A stretch of DNA of 64,000 nt from JAGWBG01 sp034421095 (GTDB lineage: Bacteria > Chloroflexota > Dehalococcoidia > Lucifugimonadales > JAGWBF01), in contig DAOUKR010000033.1 in the NCBI GenBank assembly GCA_034421095.1, forward strand, positions 1-64,000. Direction: 5' to 3'. Each line of letters begins with the position of its first letter. Position 1 is the first letter of the stretch. Shown piece by piece: positions 7,792 through 16,418 of this stretch. A program made the position numbers and the translations under genes. Under the pieces are notes generated by a model that ran no database searches, was not told the origin of the DNA, and was given only the letters and a program-made list of their open reading frames with translations.

Positions 7792-9693
7792 CTAGCTGCG
7801 AGACCCTATCAGCCTTGCCTGCTTCACCAAGCCAACGAACTCGGCGACGTCGGAATCTTCTGCCAGCAGTCCGCGCACACGCTCGGCCATAGTCAGAACG
7901 TCCTCAAGGTTGCCGCCCTGTGCCCAGTAGCTTTCCCGGAGGATTTCGGCGTATTCGGCCACGGCAGCAGCAAGCTGGAAGCGGGGAGAGGAGTCCTCAA
8001 AGTCCTGTCTGAGTTGGGTCCGCTCGAAATTCCGGCTAACTTCTGAGACCTCTCCGGTGTCGGGGTCCTGGTAGCGGATGAACACAGTCGCCAGAGGACC
8101 GCTCTCGCCTCCGTGGAGCTTCAACTCATATAACGCGGTGACACTGTGGCCGGCGCCGACCTCACCGGCATCCACGGCATCGTTGCGGAAGTCCTGGTCG
8201 GCCACCCGCCGGTTCTCGTACCCGAGGAGCCTGTAGCGACTCACCACGTCCTGGTTGAAGTCAACCTGAATTTTTGCGTCCACGGCGATTACCTGGAGGG
8301 TGCCGGTCAGGTTCTCAACAAATATGCGCCGTGCCTCACTCAGGGTGTCCACGTAGGCATAGGTCCCGTTGCCGTCGTTGGCTAGCTGTTCCATCAGGAT
8401 GTCGTTGTAGTTGCCCATGCCGAAGCCGACCGTTGAGAGGGTTACTCCTTCTTCCACGTAGCCCTTTATGAGGTTGAGGATGGAACCTGAGCCCGTATTT
8501 CCCACGTTGGCTACCCCGTCGGAGAGGAGAATCACGCGAGTTATGCGCTCTGGGTCCACCTTCTTGGCGGCCATCTTATAGCCCAGGACCAGGCCCTCGG
8601 CAGCATTGGTCGCGCCCTCGGGTCTCAGTGCGTCAATGGCCTCCATGATTGCTCCTTTGTTAGCACCGCTGGTAGGCTCCAAGAGGACGCGTCCCTGTGA
8701 GCCGTAGACCACGATTCCGACCTCGTCCGTTGGGCGAAGCTCATCCACCAGAAGCCCCAGCGACCTCTTGACCAGCCCCAGGCGGTCCTCCCTGCCCATG
8801 GAGCCGGAGACATCTATCACGAATATCAAGGAGGCGTCCTTCCGGTCCTCCGCCGCTATCACGAGCCCCTGGAGACCGACCCGCATCAACCAGTGGTTAT
8901 TGCCACCGAAGGGAGAGGGAGAGCCTTCAATGTGGATGGCGAAGGCGTCATCCTCGGGCGGCTCATAGCCAGGCTCAAAGAAATTCACGAACTCTTCTAC
9001 CCGTACTGCTTCCGGGTCCGGCAGGTAGCCGTCTTGTATAAATCGTCGCATAACGGTGTAGGATGCGGTGTCCACGTCCATTGCGAAGGTGGACAGGTGG
9101 TCATCTTCGGTGTCTATAAAGGGATTGACGCCATAGTGTTTGAAGAAGGTGGCGTCATAGGGTGCGTCGTTTACCGTATCCGTCCCGCCAGTAGAGAGCC
9201 CGTAGCCATCCGTGGAGCGTGAGGCTGGTTGCCAAGAAGAGGCTTCCATTGCCGCAAGCTGGGGGGCTGGGGTTGCGGCCGGGGCGGGAGTCACCCTCAA
9301 TTGGGAGTCCGTTTGCGCCAATCTGGTGGGCATCGGCTCTGTCATTGGGACAGGTATAGCGGTTGGGACAGGGATCTCGGTCGGTAGGGGGGTATCCGGG
9401 AGTCTGGTGGGCACCCGCTGTGCCGTCGGACCGGGCGTAGCGGTTGGGACAGAGACTTCGGCTTGTCGAGAAGTATACGGTGATGTGGTAGGTGTTGGCT
9501 CCATCGTTGAAGCTGGCATAGCAGTCTGGGCTGGGCTTGCGGTAGGCGATTGCGAGCCGCATGAGGCTAACAGCACACTTATCAAGGCTGCAGCCAGCAT
9601 AGCCGTCGCCAGCCTCCGGTATCGTTTTATCGGGAACACCTCCATGAAGTCTAATGTCGGAACTGCCGGGAACATCAGCCCTTTCTTTGTCAT
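7792..9693 (-). CDS. von Willebrand factor A domain lipoprotein (YfbK-like)
   Basis: A 633-residue surface lipoprotein. The ATG at 9693 is preceded by GAGGAGGG; the export signal ends in the lipobox LASC with Cys45. A Thr/Pro-rich linker of about 100 residues follows. The folded part begins near NPFIDTEDDHLSTFAMDVD, typical of the N-terminal domain of YfbK-type proteins, continues into a vWA domain with the metal-binding motif DVSGSM (about residues 293-298), and ends with the C-terminal domain of this family. Such proteins bind ligands outside the cell in a metal-dependent way, but the ligand is unknown. A shorter start at 9645 would give a more usual signal peptide. Confidence 0.88.
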   Translation of the reverse strand: MTKKGLMFPAVPTLDFMEVFPIKRYRRLATAMLAAALISVLLASCGSQSPTASPAQTAMPASTMEPTPTTSPYTSRQAEVSVPTATPGPTAQRVPTRLPDTPLPTEIPVPTAIPVPMTEPMPTRLAQTDSQLRVTPAPAATPAPQLAAMEASSWQPASRSTDGYGLSTGGTDTVNDAPYDATFFKHYGVNPFIDTEDDHLSTFAMDVDTASYTVMRRFIQDGYLPDPEAVRVEEFVNFFEPGYEPPEDDAFAIHIEGSPSPFGGNNHWLMRVGLQGLVIAAEDRKDASLIFVIDVSGSMGREDRLGLVKRSLGLLVDELRPTDEVGIVVYGSQGRVLLEPTSGANKGAIMEAIDALRPEGATNAAEGLVLGYKMAAKKVDPERITRVILLSDGVANVGNTGSGSILNLIKGYVEEGVTLSTVGFGMGNYNDILMEQLANDGNGTYAYVDTLSEARRIFVENLTGTLQVIAVDAKIQVDFNQDVVSRYRLLGYENRRVADQDFRNDAVDAGEVGAGHSVTALYELKLHGGESGPLATVFIRYQDPDTGEVSEVSRNFERTQLRQDFEDSSPRFQLAAAVAEYAEILRESYWAQGGNLEDVLTMAERVRGLLAEDSDVAEFVGLVKQARLIGSRS

Positions 9694-10051
9694 TCCATTT
9701 CCCTCCTCTTGAACCTCTGCGACTATGAACCGGTTCAATAGTTCAAGACGAAGGAGAGAGCCATTTTGTTCCCGGACGCCCCCGATCAGGATATTCCCAA
9801 AGCGATGGAGTGGTAAGAAGATGATGGCACGGTAGATCGGAATGACCATGCACATCGGCGTTGACAGACAAATGGAGGTCCAATATACTATATGTAGTAT
9901 CCCCAGTAATTGAGGCTAGTGAGTGCTGTAGCTGAGTAGGGAGGCTGCTAGACAGAGCAGTCGTCCAGGGTTGGGCCGAAAGGTTGCAGCGGTGGAGTTA
10001 GTTGTTGGTGGTTGTGGCCGAGGTTACTGGGGATGCCTTTTGCCCTCTTGC
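9694..10051. other. Intergenic region, no gene seen
   Basis: This 358-base stretch lies upstream of the vWA lipoprotein gene and downstream of the HPRT fusion gene, both on the - strand. An in-frame - strand extension of the lipoprotein gene reaches 9855, but it lacks a ribosome site and reads like non-coding sequence. An AT-rich patch near 9890-9903 (ACTATATGTAGTATCC) could hold the promoter. Nothing else is supported. Confidence 0.5.
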
Positions 10052-11050
10052 TTACGCCGCAGGACGTTGGGTCTCCTCATTACCCTGGGGCTTGAGAACG
10101 CCGATGAAGGACAGGTTACGGTACTTTTCCAGGTAGTCCAGACCATAGCCCACCACAAACTCGTCGGGAATCTCGAAGCCAACGTAGTCCAGGGGAACGT
10201 CAACAAGACGCCGCACCCGTTTATCCAAGAGCGTACACACTTTGAGACTGGCCGGGTTCCTGGTGCGCAGGTAATTGAGTAGATAGTTCAGGGTCATGCC
10301 CGTATCCACGATGTCCTCCACCATAATTACGTGCTGACCGGTTATATCTACATCCAGGTCCTTGGTGATTTTTACCCCGTCCTTGTCCCCGCTGAAACGC
10401 GATATTGACATGAGTTCCACAGACAGGGGAAGGGAGACCTGCCGCATTAAATCGGACACAAAGCAAAGCACACCTTTGAGTACACCGACCAGCACAGGCT
10501 GGCTGCCCGCATAGTCCAGGGCTATCTGACGCCCCAGTTCCGCTACTCGCTTCTGGACTTGCTCGGCGTCTATGAGGACCCGGTCTATCGTCTGGATGTC
10601 CCCCTGGGCGAGGGGGCCGTACCCGTACTTGGCTAGCAGACGGTGATAATCGCGCTTGTAGAGGAGCTTGACATTAACATCCGGGTATAGCTCCCTCAGT
10701 TGCCGCAGCTTCCGGTTCTTCTCCGTGACCAGCTTTTGTCTCAGGGTAGTTAGCTCGACGTAGAGGTCCAGGTCCTGAAGGTAGAAATCAGGGGTAAACA
10801 TCTCGACAATCCTGTCCCCATCCCAGCGCAGGGGAAAGGACCGGGGCTCGTAGGACCACTTCACCCCATAGAAATCCAGAATATGGGCGAACTCCATCTC
10901 GCTGGGATGGGCGAATTTCACCCCCACGTAGCCGTCATGGACGGAGCCGGCCGGCTCGGCCTCACGGCCAGGCGTCTCGGAAACCTCCTCTACCGGAGAC
11001 CCATCCGGCACTTCCGAGGGCGAAAGCCTTGTATTCTCCGATTCGGGCAA
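10052..11050 (-). CDS. hpt: Hypoxanthine phosphoribosyltransferase fused to an N-terminal PD-(D/E)XK-like domain
   Basis: A 332-residue protein starting at TTG 11050, with GAGGG six bases upstream. The C-terminal half (about 150-325) is a purine phosphoribosyltransferase with the PRPP loop VEDIVDTGMTL, the flexible-loop region SGDKDGVK, and VGYGLDYLEKYRNL, all typical of HPRT, which salvages hypoxanthine or guanine with PRPP. Residues about 48-145 form an extra domain: HPSEMEFAHILDFY, then TPDFYLQDLDLYVELTT. This resembles the PD-(D/E)XK fold of TnsA- or Vsr-like nucleases, but the final Lys is missing (ELT instead of ExK), so it is probably inactive. The first 40 residues look disordered. 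Confidence 0.88.
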   Translation of the reverse strand: MPESENTRLSPSEVPDGSPVEEVSETPGREAEPAGSVHDGYVGVKFAHPSEMEFAHILDFYGVKWSYEPRSFPLRWDGDRIVEMFTPDFYLQDLDLYVELTTLRQKLVTEKNRKLRQLRELYPDVNVKLLYKRDYHRLLAKYGYGPLAQGDIQTIDRVLIDAEQVQKRVAELGRQIALDYAGSQPVLVGVLKGVLCFVSDLMRQVSLPLSVELMSISRFSGDKDGVKITKDLDVDITGQHVIMVEDIVDTGMTLNYLLNYLRTRNPASLKVCTLLDKRVRRLVDVPLDYVGFEIPDEFVVGYGLDYLEKYRNLSFIGVLKPQGNEETQRPAA

Positions 11051-11209
11051 CGCTATCCCTCGTTACTAAACTAGCTGGGATTTGCCCCTCCCTAGAGGTT
11101 ACACCCTTTCAGACGTATACCGCAACACGGATAATATAAGTCTATGTGGAGTGAGTAGGCTCGTATGCGTAGACGGTCAAGAAGGTCCAAAGGAAGGCGG
11201 GAGCGGGTT

Positions 11210-12223
11210 TCAGATGGCCTGAATAGCCGCCACGTCCACGTACTCTTCGGTCAACTCTCGAAACCGTTCCAGCTTGTCGGAGTGGTGGATGGTGGAGCCT
11301 TCAAGTACCGCATCCAGGGCGTGAGCGGTGGATATGGTGTCCGCCTGCACCACCACCAAGGGGACTTCCTCCTGTTCCGCCTGGTAATACACGTACTGGA
11401 TTGGCTCGTGCCCGCCGGTGAGAATGAGGCAGGTGGTGGGCGTAGACAGGGCGGCCAACTGTATGTCGGGCCGGTCTCCCCGGACGATAACGGCCTTGTT
11501 CTCCATCCGTCCGAAATAGGTCAGGCCCGAGTCCATGATATTCCCGCCGATGAGGAAGTTTTCAACCAGGTCATGGGCCTTCTCCTGGCCCAGCACCCAC
11601 CGTCCGTCAAGGTATCGGGCAATCTGGCCCACGGTGACCGACGCCATGAGCCGGTCTTCGGGGATGGCTCCGAGGCACCTGACACCCCGGGACTCTATGG
11701 CGGATACGAGGCCCTGCCGCACCTCCCTCTCCCTGTACCGGGTAACAGAGTTTATCAGGACCCCCAGAAGGCGTTGCCCAAAGGGCTGGCACGCCTGGAT
11801 AATATGCTCAACGCTGAGACCCGGCTCATAGTGGACAACCGGCAGTATCGCGCAATCAAGATCCTCAGTCAGCATCGCTGAACCGGGTAGCGAGAGGTCC
11901 GGCCCCTCCACCAACACCGTTTCCCTAATGGCGGACATCATCTCGATAGACTGTGCCATGTCTCTGGCCGAGCTTTCCGGCAAGGCCTGGCCGTCTGCTA
12001 TCCCTTCCGGCATGGGCAGAGTGGCCGGTTGAGAAGCGTCGTCCTCGCCGGAGAGCACACTCCCTCTGACGAATGCCACGTCGGGGTCGTCCTGGGGAGA
12101 GGCCGAAAAGGGCTTGAAGTATCCTACCCCTTTGCCCGCCCCGGACAACCCGGCTGCCAGGGCGCCGGCCAGGGCCGTCTTCCCCGCAGCGGGCCGGTCA
12201 GAGGTGATATAGAGAACAGCCAC
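11210..12223 (-). CDS. AAA-family/BioD-like ATPase with DRTGG domain
   Basis: A 337-residue protein starting at GTG 12223, behind a GGAGGG site. The N-terminal 200 residues form a dethiobiotin-synthetase/Pta-N-type P-loop domain with a variant Walker A, SDRPAAGKTAL (8-18), and the switch-like VEGPDLSLPG. A DRTGG domain follows (about 215-325), including VIVRGDRPDIQLAALSTPTTCLILTGG split over two strands. The same pair of domains forms the N-terminal half of long phosphotransacetylases, where it acts in regulation; the catalytic acetyltransferase domain is absent here. The stand-alone role is unknown. The neighbours do not clarify it. Confidence 0.82.
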   Translation of the reverse strand: MAVLYITSDRPAAGKTALAGALAAGLSGAGKGVGYFKPFSASPQDDPDVAFVRGSVLSGEDDASQPATLPMPEGIADGQALPESSARDMAQSIEMMSAIRETVLVEGPDLSLPGSAMLTEDLDCAILPVVHYEPGLSVEHIIQACQPFGQRLLGVLINSVTRYREREVRQGLVSAIESRGVRCLGAIPEDRLMASVTVGQIARYLDGRWVLGQEKAHDLVENFLIGGNIMDSGLTYFGRMENKAVIVRGDRPDIQLAALSTPTTCLILTGGHEPIQYVYYQAEQEEVPLVVVQADTISTAHALDAVLEGSTIHHSDKLERFRELTEEYVDVAAIQAI

Positions 12224-12254
12224 TAGAAGTACCCTCCGTCACAAAAATCCCATT

Positions 12255-12332
12255 CGTCATACCCGCGAAAGCGGGTATCCATATCCCTGGCTTCTTCCGC
12301 CGCGGCGGACTGCTTTCGCAGGAGTGACGGCG
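12255..12332. repeat. Dispersed double-hairpin repeat, class A (copy 1)
   Basis: CGTCATACCCGCGAAAGCGG opens the element as a tight hairpin, a second inverted arm follows, and it closes with GGAGTGACGG, so the ends CGTCA/TGACG are inverted. Related elements occur at 16038-16104 and 22361-22431, and a half copy at 19077-19100. All are intergenic. Confidence 0.75.
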
Positions 12333-12379
12333 TGGTCTAGCAGTTTATTCGCGTACCGTTAGAACCATTGGCATATCTC

Positions 12380-13879
12380 TTAAATAAACTTGGCCTGGGC
12401 CCTGGTGGCCCCGGCGTAGTCTATGTAAACCGTCACCACTTCGCTAAAGAAGTTCACCGCCTCCGTGCCCTGCTCTCTGGCACCCACCCCGGAAGCCTTC
12501 ATTCCACCGAAGGGCAGGTGTACCTCGCCGCCAAGGGTCGGAGCGTTGATGTGGACTATCCCCGCCTCCACCTGCTCCACGTACTGAAAGGCCTGGGTTA
12601 GGTCCGTCGTGTAGATGGACGAGGACAGGCCGAACTGTACGCTATTAGCCAGCTCTATAGCTTCGTTCAGGTCCCTGGCTTTGAACACCGTCAGCACCGG
12701 CCCGAATATCTCCTCCTGAGCTATGCGCATGGAGGGGTCGACATCGGTAAAGATGGTCGGCTCGATGTAGTACCCTCCCTCGTAGCCCGGCCCGGTGAGG
12801 GGCTTGCCGCCGTAGGTCAGCCTGGCCCCCTCTTCCGTGCCAACGCCTATGTATTCCATTACCTTCTCGAACTGGTACTGGCTGGAGAGAGGCCCCACGT
12901 CCACACCTGGCTCTATGCCATCGCCCACCTTGAGCTTGCTGGTGCGCTCTATTAACTCCTCCATGAAAGGCTCGTATATGGCTTCGTCCACAATGGCCCT
13001 GCTGGTGGCGGTGCATCTCTGGCCGGTGGAACCGAAAGCGCCCTGGACTATGCCACCCATGGCCTTGTCAATGTCGGCATCGGACAGGACGATAACGGCG
13101 TTCTTGCCACCCATCTCACACTGGACTTTCTTCAGGCTCTTTGCACCCTCGGTATATATGCCGGAGCCTATTTCAGTCGAGCCTGTGAAAGAAATCCCGT
13201 TTACCCTGGGGTCATTGACAAGGGTGTTGCCCACCAGCGCTCCGGGGCCCGTGATTAGATTGAGCACTCCGGGGGGCAATCCCGCATCCTCGAACACTTT
13301 CACCAGTTTCACGGCGCTCAGCGGGGTTGAGGAGGCGGGCTTGAATATCAGGGTGTTGCCGCATATAAGGGCGGGGGCCATCTTCCAGGCCGGTATGGCT
13401 ATTGGAAAGTTCCAGGGAGTGATGATTCCCACCACCCCAAGAGGTCTGCGGGTGGTGTAAGCCACGGTATCGGGAATCTCCGACGGGGTTGTGTACCCAA
13501 AGAGACGACGGCCCTCCCCGGCTGCGTACTCGGTGATGTTCATGGCCCGCCGTACCTCACCCTGGGCATCAGGCAGAGGCTTTCCCTCCTCCAGAGTTAT
13601 GGTCCGTGCTATATCGTCCTGGCGTTCCCGCATTATCTCCAGGGCACGGTAGAGGATGGACGCCCGCTGAGGGGCGGGCATAGACGACCAGGCGGGAAGG
13701 GCTGCATGGGCGGCATCTATCGCCCGCTCTGCGTCGTCCACCACCGAGGTCTGGAAGCTCCCCAGAACCATATTGGTGTCGGCGGGGTTGGTGATGGCAT
13801 AGGTGCGGCCGGAAACCGACTCCACCCACTGTCCGTTGATGTAATTGTGATAGGTCGGAACCTGTGAACCTTCAGCCAT
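12380..13879 (-). CDS. NAD(P)-dependent aldehyde dehydrogenase
   Basis: A 499-residue ALDH-superfamily enzyme that oxidises an aldehyde to its acid. The ATG at 13879 is chosen because AGGAGG lies four bases upstream. Catalytic residues are visible: Asn157 in PWNFP, Glu255 in CEMGGKN and nucleophile Cys289 in GQRCT. The cofactor motif FTGSTEIGSG is present. The sequence looks closest to semialdehyde-type enzymes (ketoglutarate-semialdehyde or succinate-semialdehyde dehydrogenases), but the substrate cannot be fixed. It lies 90 bases downstream of the dienelactone hydrolase gene on the same strand, and the two may serve one degradation route. Confidence 0.92.
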   Translation of the reverse strand: MAEGSQVPTYHNYINGQWVESVSGRTYAITNPADTNMVLGSFQTSVVDDAERAIDAAHAALPAWSSMPAPQRASILYRALEIMRERQDDIARTITLEEGKPLPDAQGEVRRAMNITEYAAGEGRRLFGYTTPSEIPDTVAYTTRRPLGVVGIITPWNFPIAIPAWKMAPALICGNTLIFKPASSTPLSAVKLVKVFEDAGLPPGVLNLITGPGALVGNTLVNDPRVNGISFTGSTEIGSGIYTEGAKSLKKVQCEMGGKNAVIVLSDADIDKAMGGIVQGAFGSTGQRCTATSRAIVDEAIYEPFMEELIERTSKLKVGDGIEPGVDVGPLSSQYQFEKVMEYIGVGTEEGARLTYGGKPLTGPGYEGGYYIEPTIFTDVDPSMRIAQEEIFGPVLTVFKARDLNEAIELANSVQFGLSSSIYTTDLTQAFQYVEQVEAGIVHINAPTLGGEVHLPFGGMKASGVGAREQGTEAVNFFSEVVTVYIDYAGATRAQAKFI

Positions 13880-13913
13880 AGACGCCTCCTTGGTAGCGCG
13901 TTGCAATTCAGTA

Positions 13914-13935
13914 GGGGCGACCACACAGTCGCCCC
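13914..13935. other. Perfect inverted repeat upstream of aldehyde dehydrogenase
   Basis: GGGGCGAC (13914-13921) and GTCGCCCC (13928-13935) form an eight-base-pair stem with a six-base loop. It lies between the dienelactone hydrolase stop and the aldehyde dehydrogenase start. It may attenuate or stabilise the transcript; no T-run follows. Confidence 0.4.
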
Positions 13936-13969
13936 CATCTGACAGCCCTATTCTTAAATGATGGAGGAC

Positions 13970-14749
13970 TTACGATGCGGCTGCGGCAACGGATGCCAGG
14001 TGTTTCTGGAACCAGCCCAAAGTCCGCTCCCAGGCATCGTTGGCAGAGGGTTCGTGGTAGCTGGCCCGCTCATCACAGAGGAACCCATGACCCGCTTCGG
14101 GATACATCTTGAAGTCGTAGACCTTGCCGTGCTTCTGAAGCTCGGCCTCGATTCTCTTGACGTCGTCCGGCGTCGGGTTCTGGTCCAACTCGCCGAAGTT
14201 GCCCATGACAGGACACTGGATTCGGGCGGTGCGGTCGAAGGGGGAAGGGCCAGAGCCCAAGGCCCTGAAGCAGTTGCCGCCATAGTAGTCCACGGCGGCG
14301 GCAAGGCCGGGGCAAGAGGAGGCCGCCAGGTAGGTGATGCGACCGCCTGCGCAGAACCCCACGATGCCAATCCTGTCCGCAATCACCCGGGGGTGACTCC
14401 GCAGCCAGCTTATGGTGGTGTTTATGTCCAAGACTATAGTCTCATCCTGCCAGTTCGCCACGGCAGCGGCCCTGGCGTCCGGGTCGTCATAGGGGTAGAC
14501 CGGGTTCGTTCCCCTGATTCCCTCCGTTGTGCCTTCCCGGTGGAACATGGCCGGGGCAACGGCGAAATATCCGGCAGCAGCCAGACGGTCAGCGATGGAC
14601 TGTATGTTGCTGTTGACCCCAAAGACCTCCTGTACCACTATGACCGCCGGAAGCTTCCCGGGCGTGTTGGGCACGCTCACGTAGGTCGCCATGTCATCCA
14701 GCAAATCATTGGGGGCCTCTACTCTCTGAATCTCCCAAAACGACGCCAT
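13970..14749 (-). CDS. Dienelactone hydrolase family protein
   Basis: A 259-residue alpha/beta hydrolase of the dienelactone hydrolase family. The ATG at 14749 is preceded by GGAGGG. The triad is Cys133 in GFCAGG, Asp189 in GELDQNP and His221 in AGHGFL; Glu41 in VQEVFG is the companion residue typical of the family. The classical enzyme hydrolyses dienelactone in chlorocatechol degradation, but many members act on other lactones or esters. No ring-cleavage genes are adjacent, so the substrate stays open. The gene precedes the aldehyde dehydrogenase on the same strand. Confidence 0.9.
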   Translation of the reverse strand: MASFWEIQRVEAPNDLLDDMATYVSVPNTPGKLPAVIVVQEVFGVNSNIQSIADRLAAAGYFAVAPAMFHREGTTEGIRGTNPVYPYDDPDARAAAVANWQDETIVLDINTTISWLRSHPRVIADRIGIVGFCAGGRITYLAASSCPGLAAAVDYYGGNCFRALGSGPSPFDRTARIQCPVMGNFGELDQNPTPDDVKRIEAELQKHGKVYDFKMYPEAGHGFLCDERASYHEPSANDAWERTLGWFQKHLASVAAAAS

Positions 14750-14994
14750 CTCCTTACCCTCCTTACGTTGCATTTGGATTGGTCTACGCGCTGCCAGGAT
14801 ACTGCCCGCTTTATTGCCGGGGAATGGGTGCCTCAGCAATTGTAGGCCAATCCCCTCTGGCACAAATTTTAGCATGATGAATCAAGGGTATACAAGCTAG
14901 TCGGAATAGTTTAAAGAAATTGACATCCCACTGCCTCTGCCCGACATCCGAGTGTAGGGAATATCGGCACCTGAGCACGCCTGAGACGGGGCCT

Positions 14995-15024
14995 TTGGAC
15001 AAGGGGAATGGTGTCTGCTATGAT
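14995..15024 (+). promoter_or_regulatory. Candidate promoter for the orphan nuclease gene
   Basis: TTGGAC (14995-15000) and TATGAT (15019-15024) are separated by 18 bases and lie 33 bases before the start codon. Both elements are near the sigma-70 consensus. Confidence 0.5.
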
Positions 15025-15056
15025 ACCCCCAACACCTCTGATAAGGAGGCGTGGAT

Positions 15057-16022
15057 ATGCCGATGGAAGGCCTGCTTGCGCTGGTGGAATGCCTGAGAGA
15101 GCGCATTGACACGCACGGCGAAGCTCTCCGAGGGAACGAGACGCTGACCCGCTACGCCCTGATAGACCCCGTGCTGCGAGAACTGGGCTGGGACACGTCG
15201 GACCCGGACATAGTGATACCGGAGTACAGCGCAGGGGGCGGGCAGGTGGACTATGCCCTTCTCAGCGACGGCAAACCCATAGTAATGGTGGAAGCCAAGC
15301 GCCTAGGTTTGTCCCTGCAAGGCGCACTTAATCAGGCTATCAACTACTCCATAAGCGGAGCGGGCCTTAATGCCCGCTATTTTTCAGTAACCGATGGCGC
15401 GAATTGGGTAATATATGATACAAGTAAGCCTCCCGCTGAGATGCTGATAGCTTCCTTCAACCTGAAGGGGCCATCGCTAGCTGAGGCGTGCCTGGAGGCA
15501 TTGGCGCTGTGGAGGCCCAGCGTGATTTCAGGCCGCGTCCGCCCGGGGCAAGCTCCCGTCGTTGGGTTTCCCGGTGACTCGCCGAGTGAAACGGAGGCTC
15601 AGCCCCCTGTAGGGACTGGTGTTCAGCCGCCCCCCGACGTAGACGAACCGGGCTGGCAGCCACTATCAACGTTGAAACCAGGCCCAGTTAGTGAGACCCC
15701 ACCTCCTTCCGAGATTTTGTTTCCAGACAATTCACGCGCTAGCATCGGAAAGTGGGTAGATTTTGCCCAGGCAGTTGTGCACTGGCTCACGAATAACAAC
15801 TTCCTGACTGCATCCCATTGCCCTATTCAGACCAGAGGAAAGCTCTACATATTGGCTACCAGCCCCACTCATCCAGATGGGCAATCTATGAGATCCTACA
15901 AGAGGATAAACTCACTGTGCCTGAACACAGCGTATGATGGCAGGGGCCTGGTTAGAAACACACGGCTCATCATCAAGCGTGCGGGCCAGGACCAGTCCCA
16001 GTTCAAGGTGCGCTTCCCCTGA
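15057..16022 (+). CDS. PD-(D/E)XK nuclease-like protein (type I restriction N-terminal type)
   Basis: A 321-residue protein. The ATG at 15057 has AAGGAGG at a seven-base spacing; a GTG six bases upstream is too close to it. Residues 20-150 resemble the N-terminal nuclease domain of HsdR and related type I-like proteins: Asp65 in QVDYALLSDG, then Glu79 and Lys81 in MVEAKR. A Pro-rich linker (about 165-225) leads to a C-terminal domain of about 90 residues that I do not recognise. No methylase or specificity subunit is adjacent, so it is an orphan. It may be a solitary defence or repair nuclease. Class A and B repeats follow it. Confidence 0.78.
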   Translation: MPMEGLLALVECLRERIDTHGEALRGNETLTRYALIDPVLRELGWDTSDPDIVIPEYSAGGGQVDYALLSDGKPIVMVEAKRLGLSLQGALNQAINYSISGAGLNARYFSVTDGANWVIYDTSKPPAEMLIASFNLKGPSLAEACLEALALWRPSVISGRVRPGQAPVVGFPGDSPSETEAQPPVGTGVQPPPDVDEPGWQPLSTLKPGPVSETPPPSEILFPDNSRASIGKWVDFAQAVVHWLTNNNFLTASHCPIQTRGKLYILATSPTHPDGQSMRSYKRINSLCLNTAYDGRGLVRNTRLIIKRAGQDQSQFKVRFP

Positions 16023-16037
16023 GTACGGTCTCCGACC

Positions 16038-16104
16038 CGTCATTCCGGCCTTGAGCCGGAATCCACTCCAACCTCCCTGGACTCCGCTTCCGCCGGAGTG
16101 ACGG
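16038..16104. repeat. Dispersed double-hairpin repeat, class A (copy 2)
   Basis: The element starts CGTCATTCCGGCCTTGAGCC and ends CGGAGTGACGGAG, with two inner inverted arms (CCGG.. and CTCCG..CGGAG). The shape and ends match the copy at 12255-12332, but the stem sequences have compensating changes, which suggests selection on hairpin structure. Confidence 0.7.
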
Positions 16105-16190
16105 AGACGGAGAACGAGTGTTCCGGCTGCCAGTCTCTAGCGGGAGACTGTTAGTGTCAACACGCACCTTTCCCTTCATCCCTGAATCGA

Positions 16191-16280
16191 GTTCAGGGCA
16201 GGCTCTAACCTTCTCCCGCCAGTGGAGAAGGGACAATACCCCTCGCCCTTGACGGGAGAAGGTTGGAGTGAGGGTGAATA
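16191..16280. repeat. Dispersed intergenic repeat, class B (copy 2)
   Basis: The segment has a hairpin CCTTCTCCCGCCAGTGGAGA and then CCTTGACGGGAGAAGGTTGG with a TGAGGGTGA tail, like 3357-3480. Together with the class A copy it fills most of the 396-base gap between the nuclease gene and sufB; the rest of the gap holds the suf promoter. Confidence 0.6.
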
Positions 16281-16318
16281 ACAGAATAGAAAGGCCCTGT
16301 TCGGCCAGGGGAGTCCCA

Positions 16319-16347
16319 TTGACGATACAAGAGGCGGGTGCTATACT
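16319..16347 (+). promoter_or_regulatory. Promoter of the suf operon
   Basis: TTGACG (16319-16324) and TATACT (16342-16347) have the ideal 17-base spacing. The expected transcription start is near 16354, leaving a leader of about 65 bases before sufB. No other good promoter is seen before sufU, so the whole cluster is probably one transcript. Confidence 0.65.
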
Positions 16348-16353
16348 AATTCC

Positions 16354-16368
16354 TGACCTAAAAGGTCA
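16354..16368. promoter_or_regulatory. Palindromic operator candidate at the suf transcription start
   Basis: TGACCT and AGGTCA form a perfect inverted repeat around AAA, placed at the predicted transcription start and seven bases after the -10 element. A dimeric regulator bound here would block the polymerase. In other bacteria, suf operons are controlled by SufR, IscR or Fur-type proteins; this palindrome does not match their sites as I know them, and no regulator gene is adjacent. Confidence 0.5.
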
Positions 16369-16418
16369 ACAATAGCGATTAAGGAATTCGACGAAAAACA
16401 CCGGGCATTCGGAAGGAA

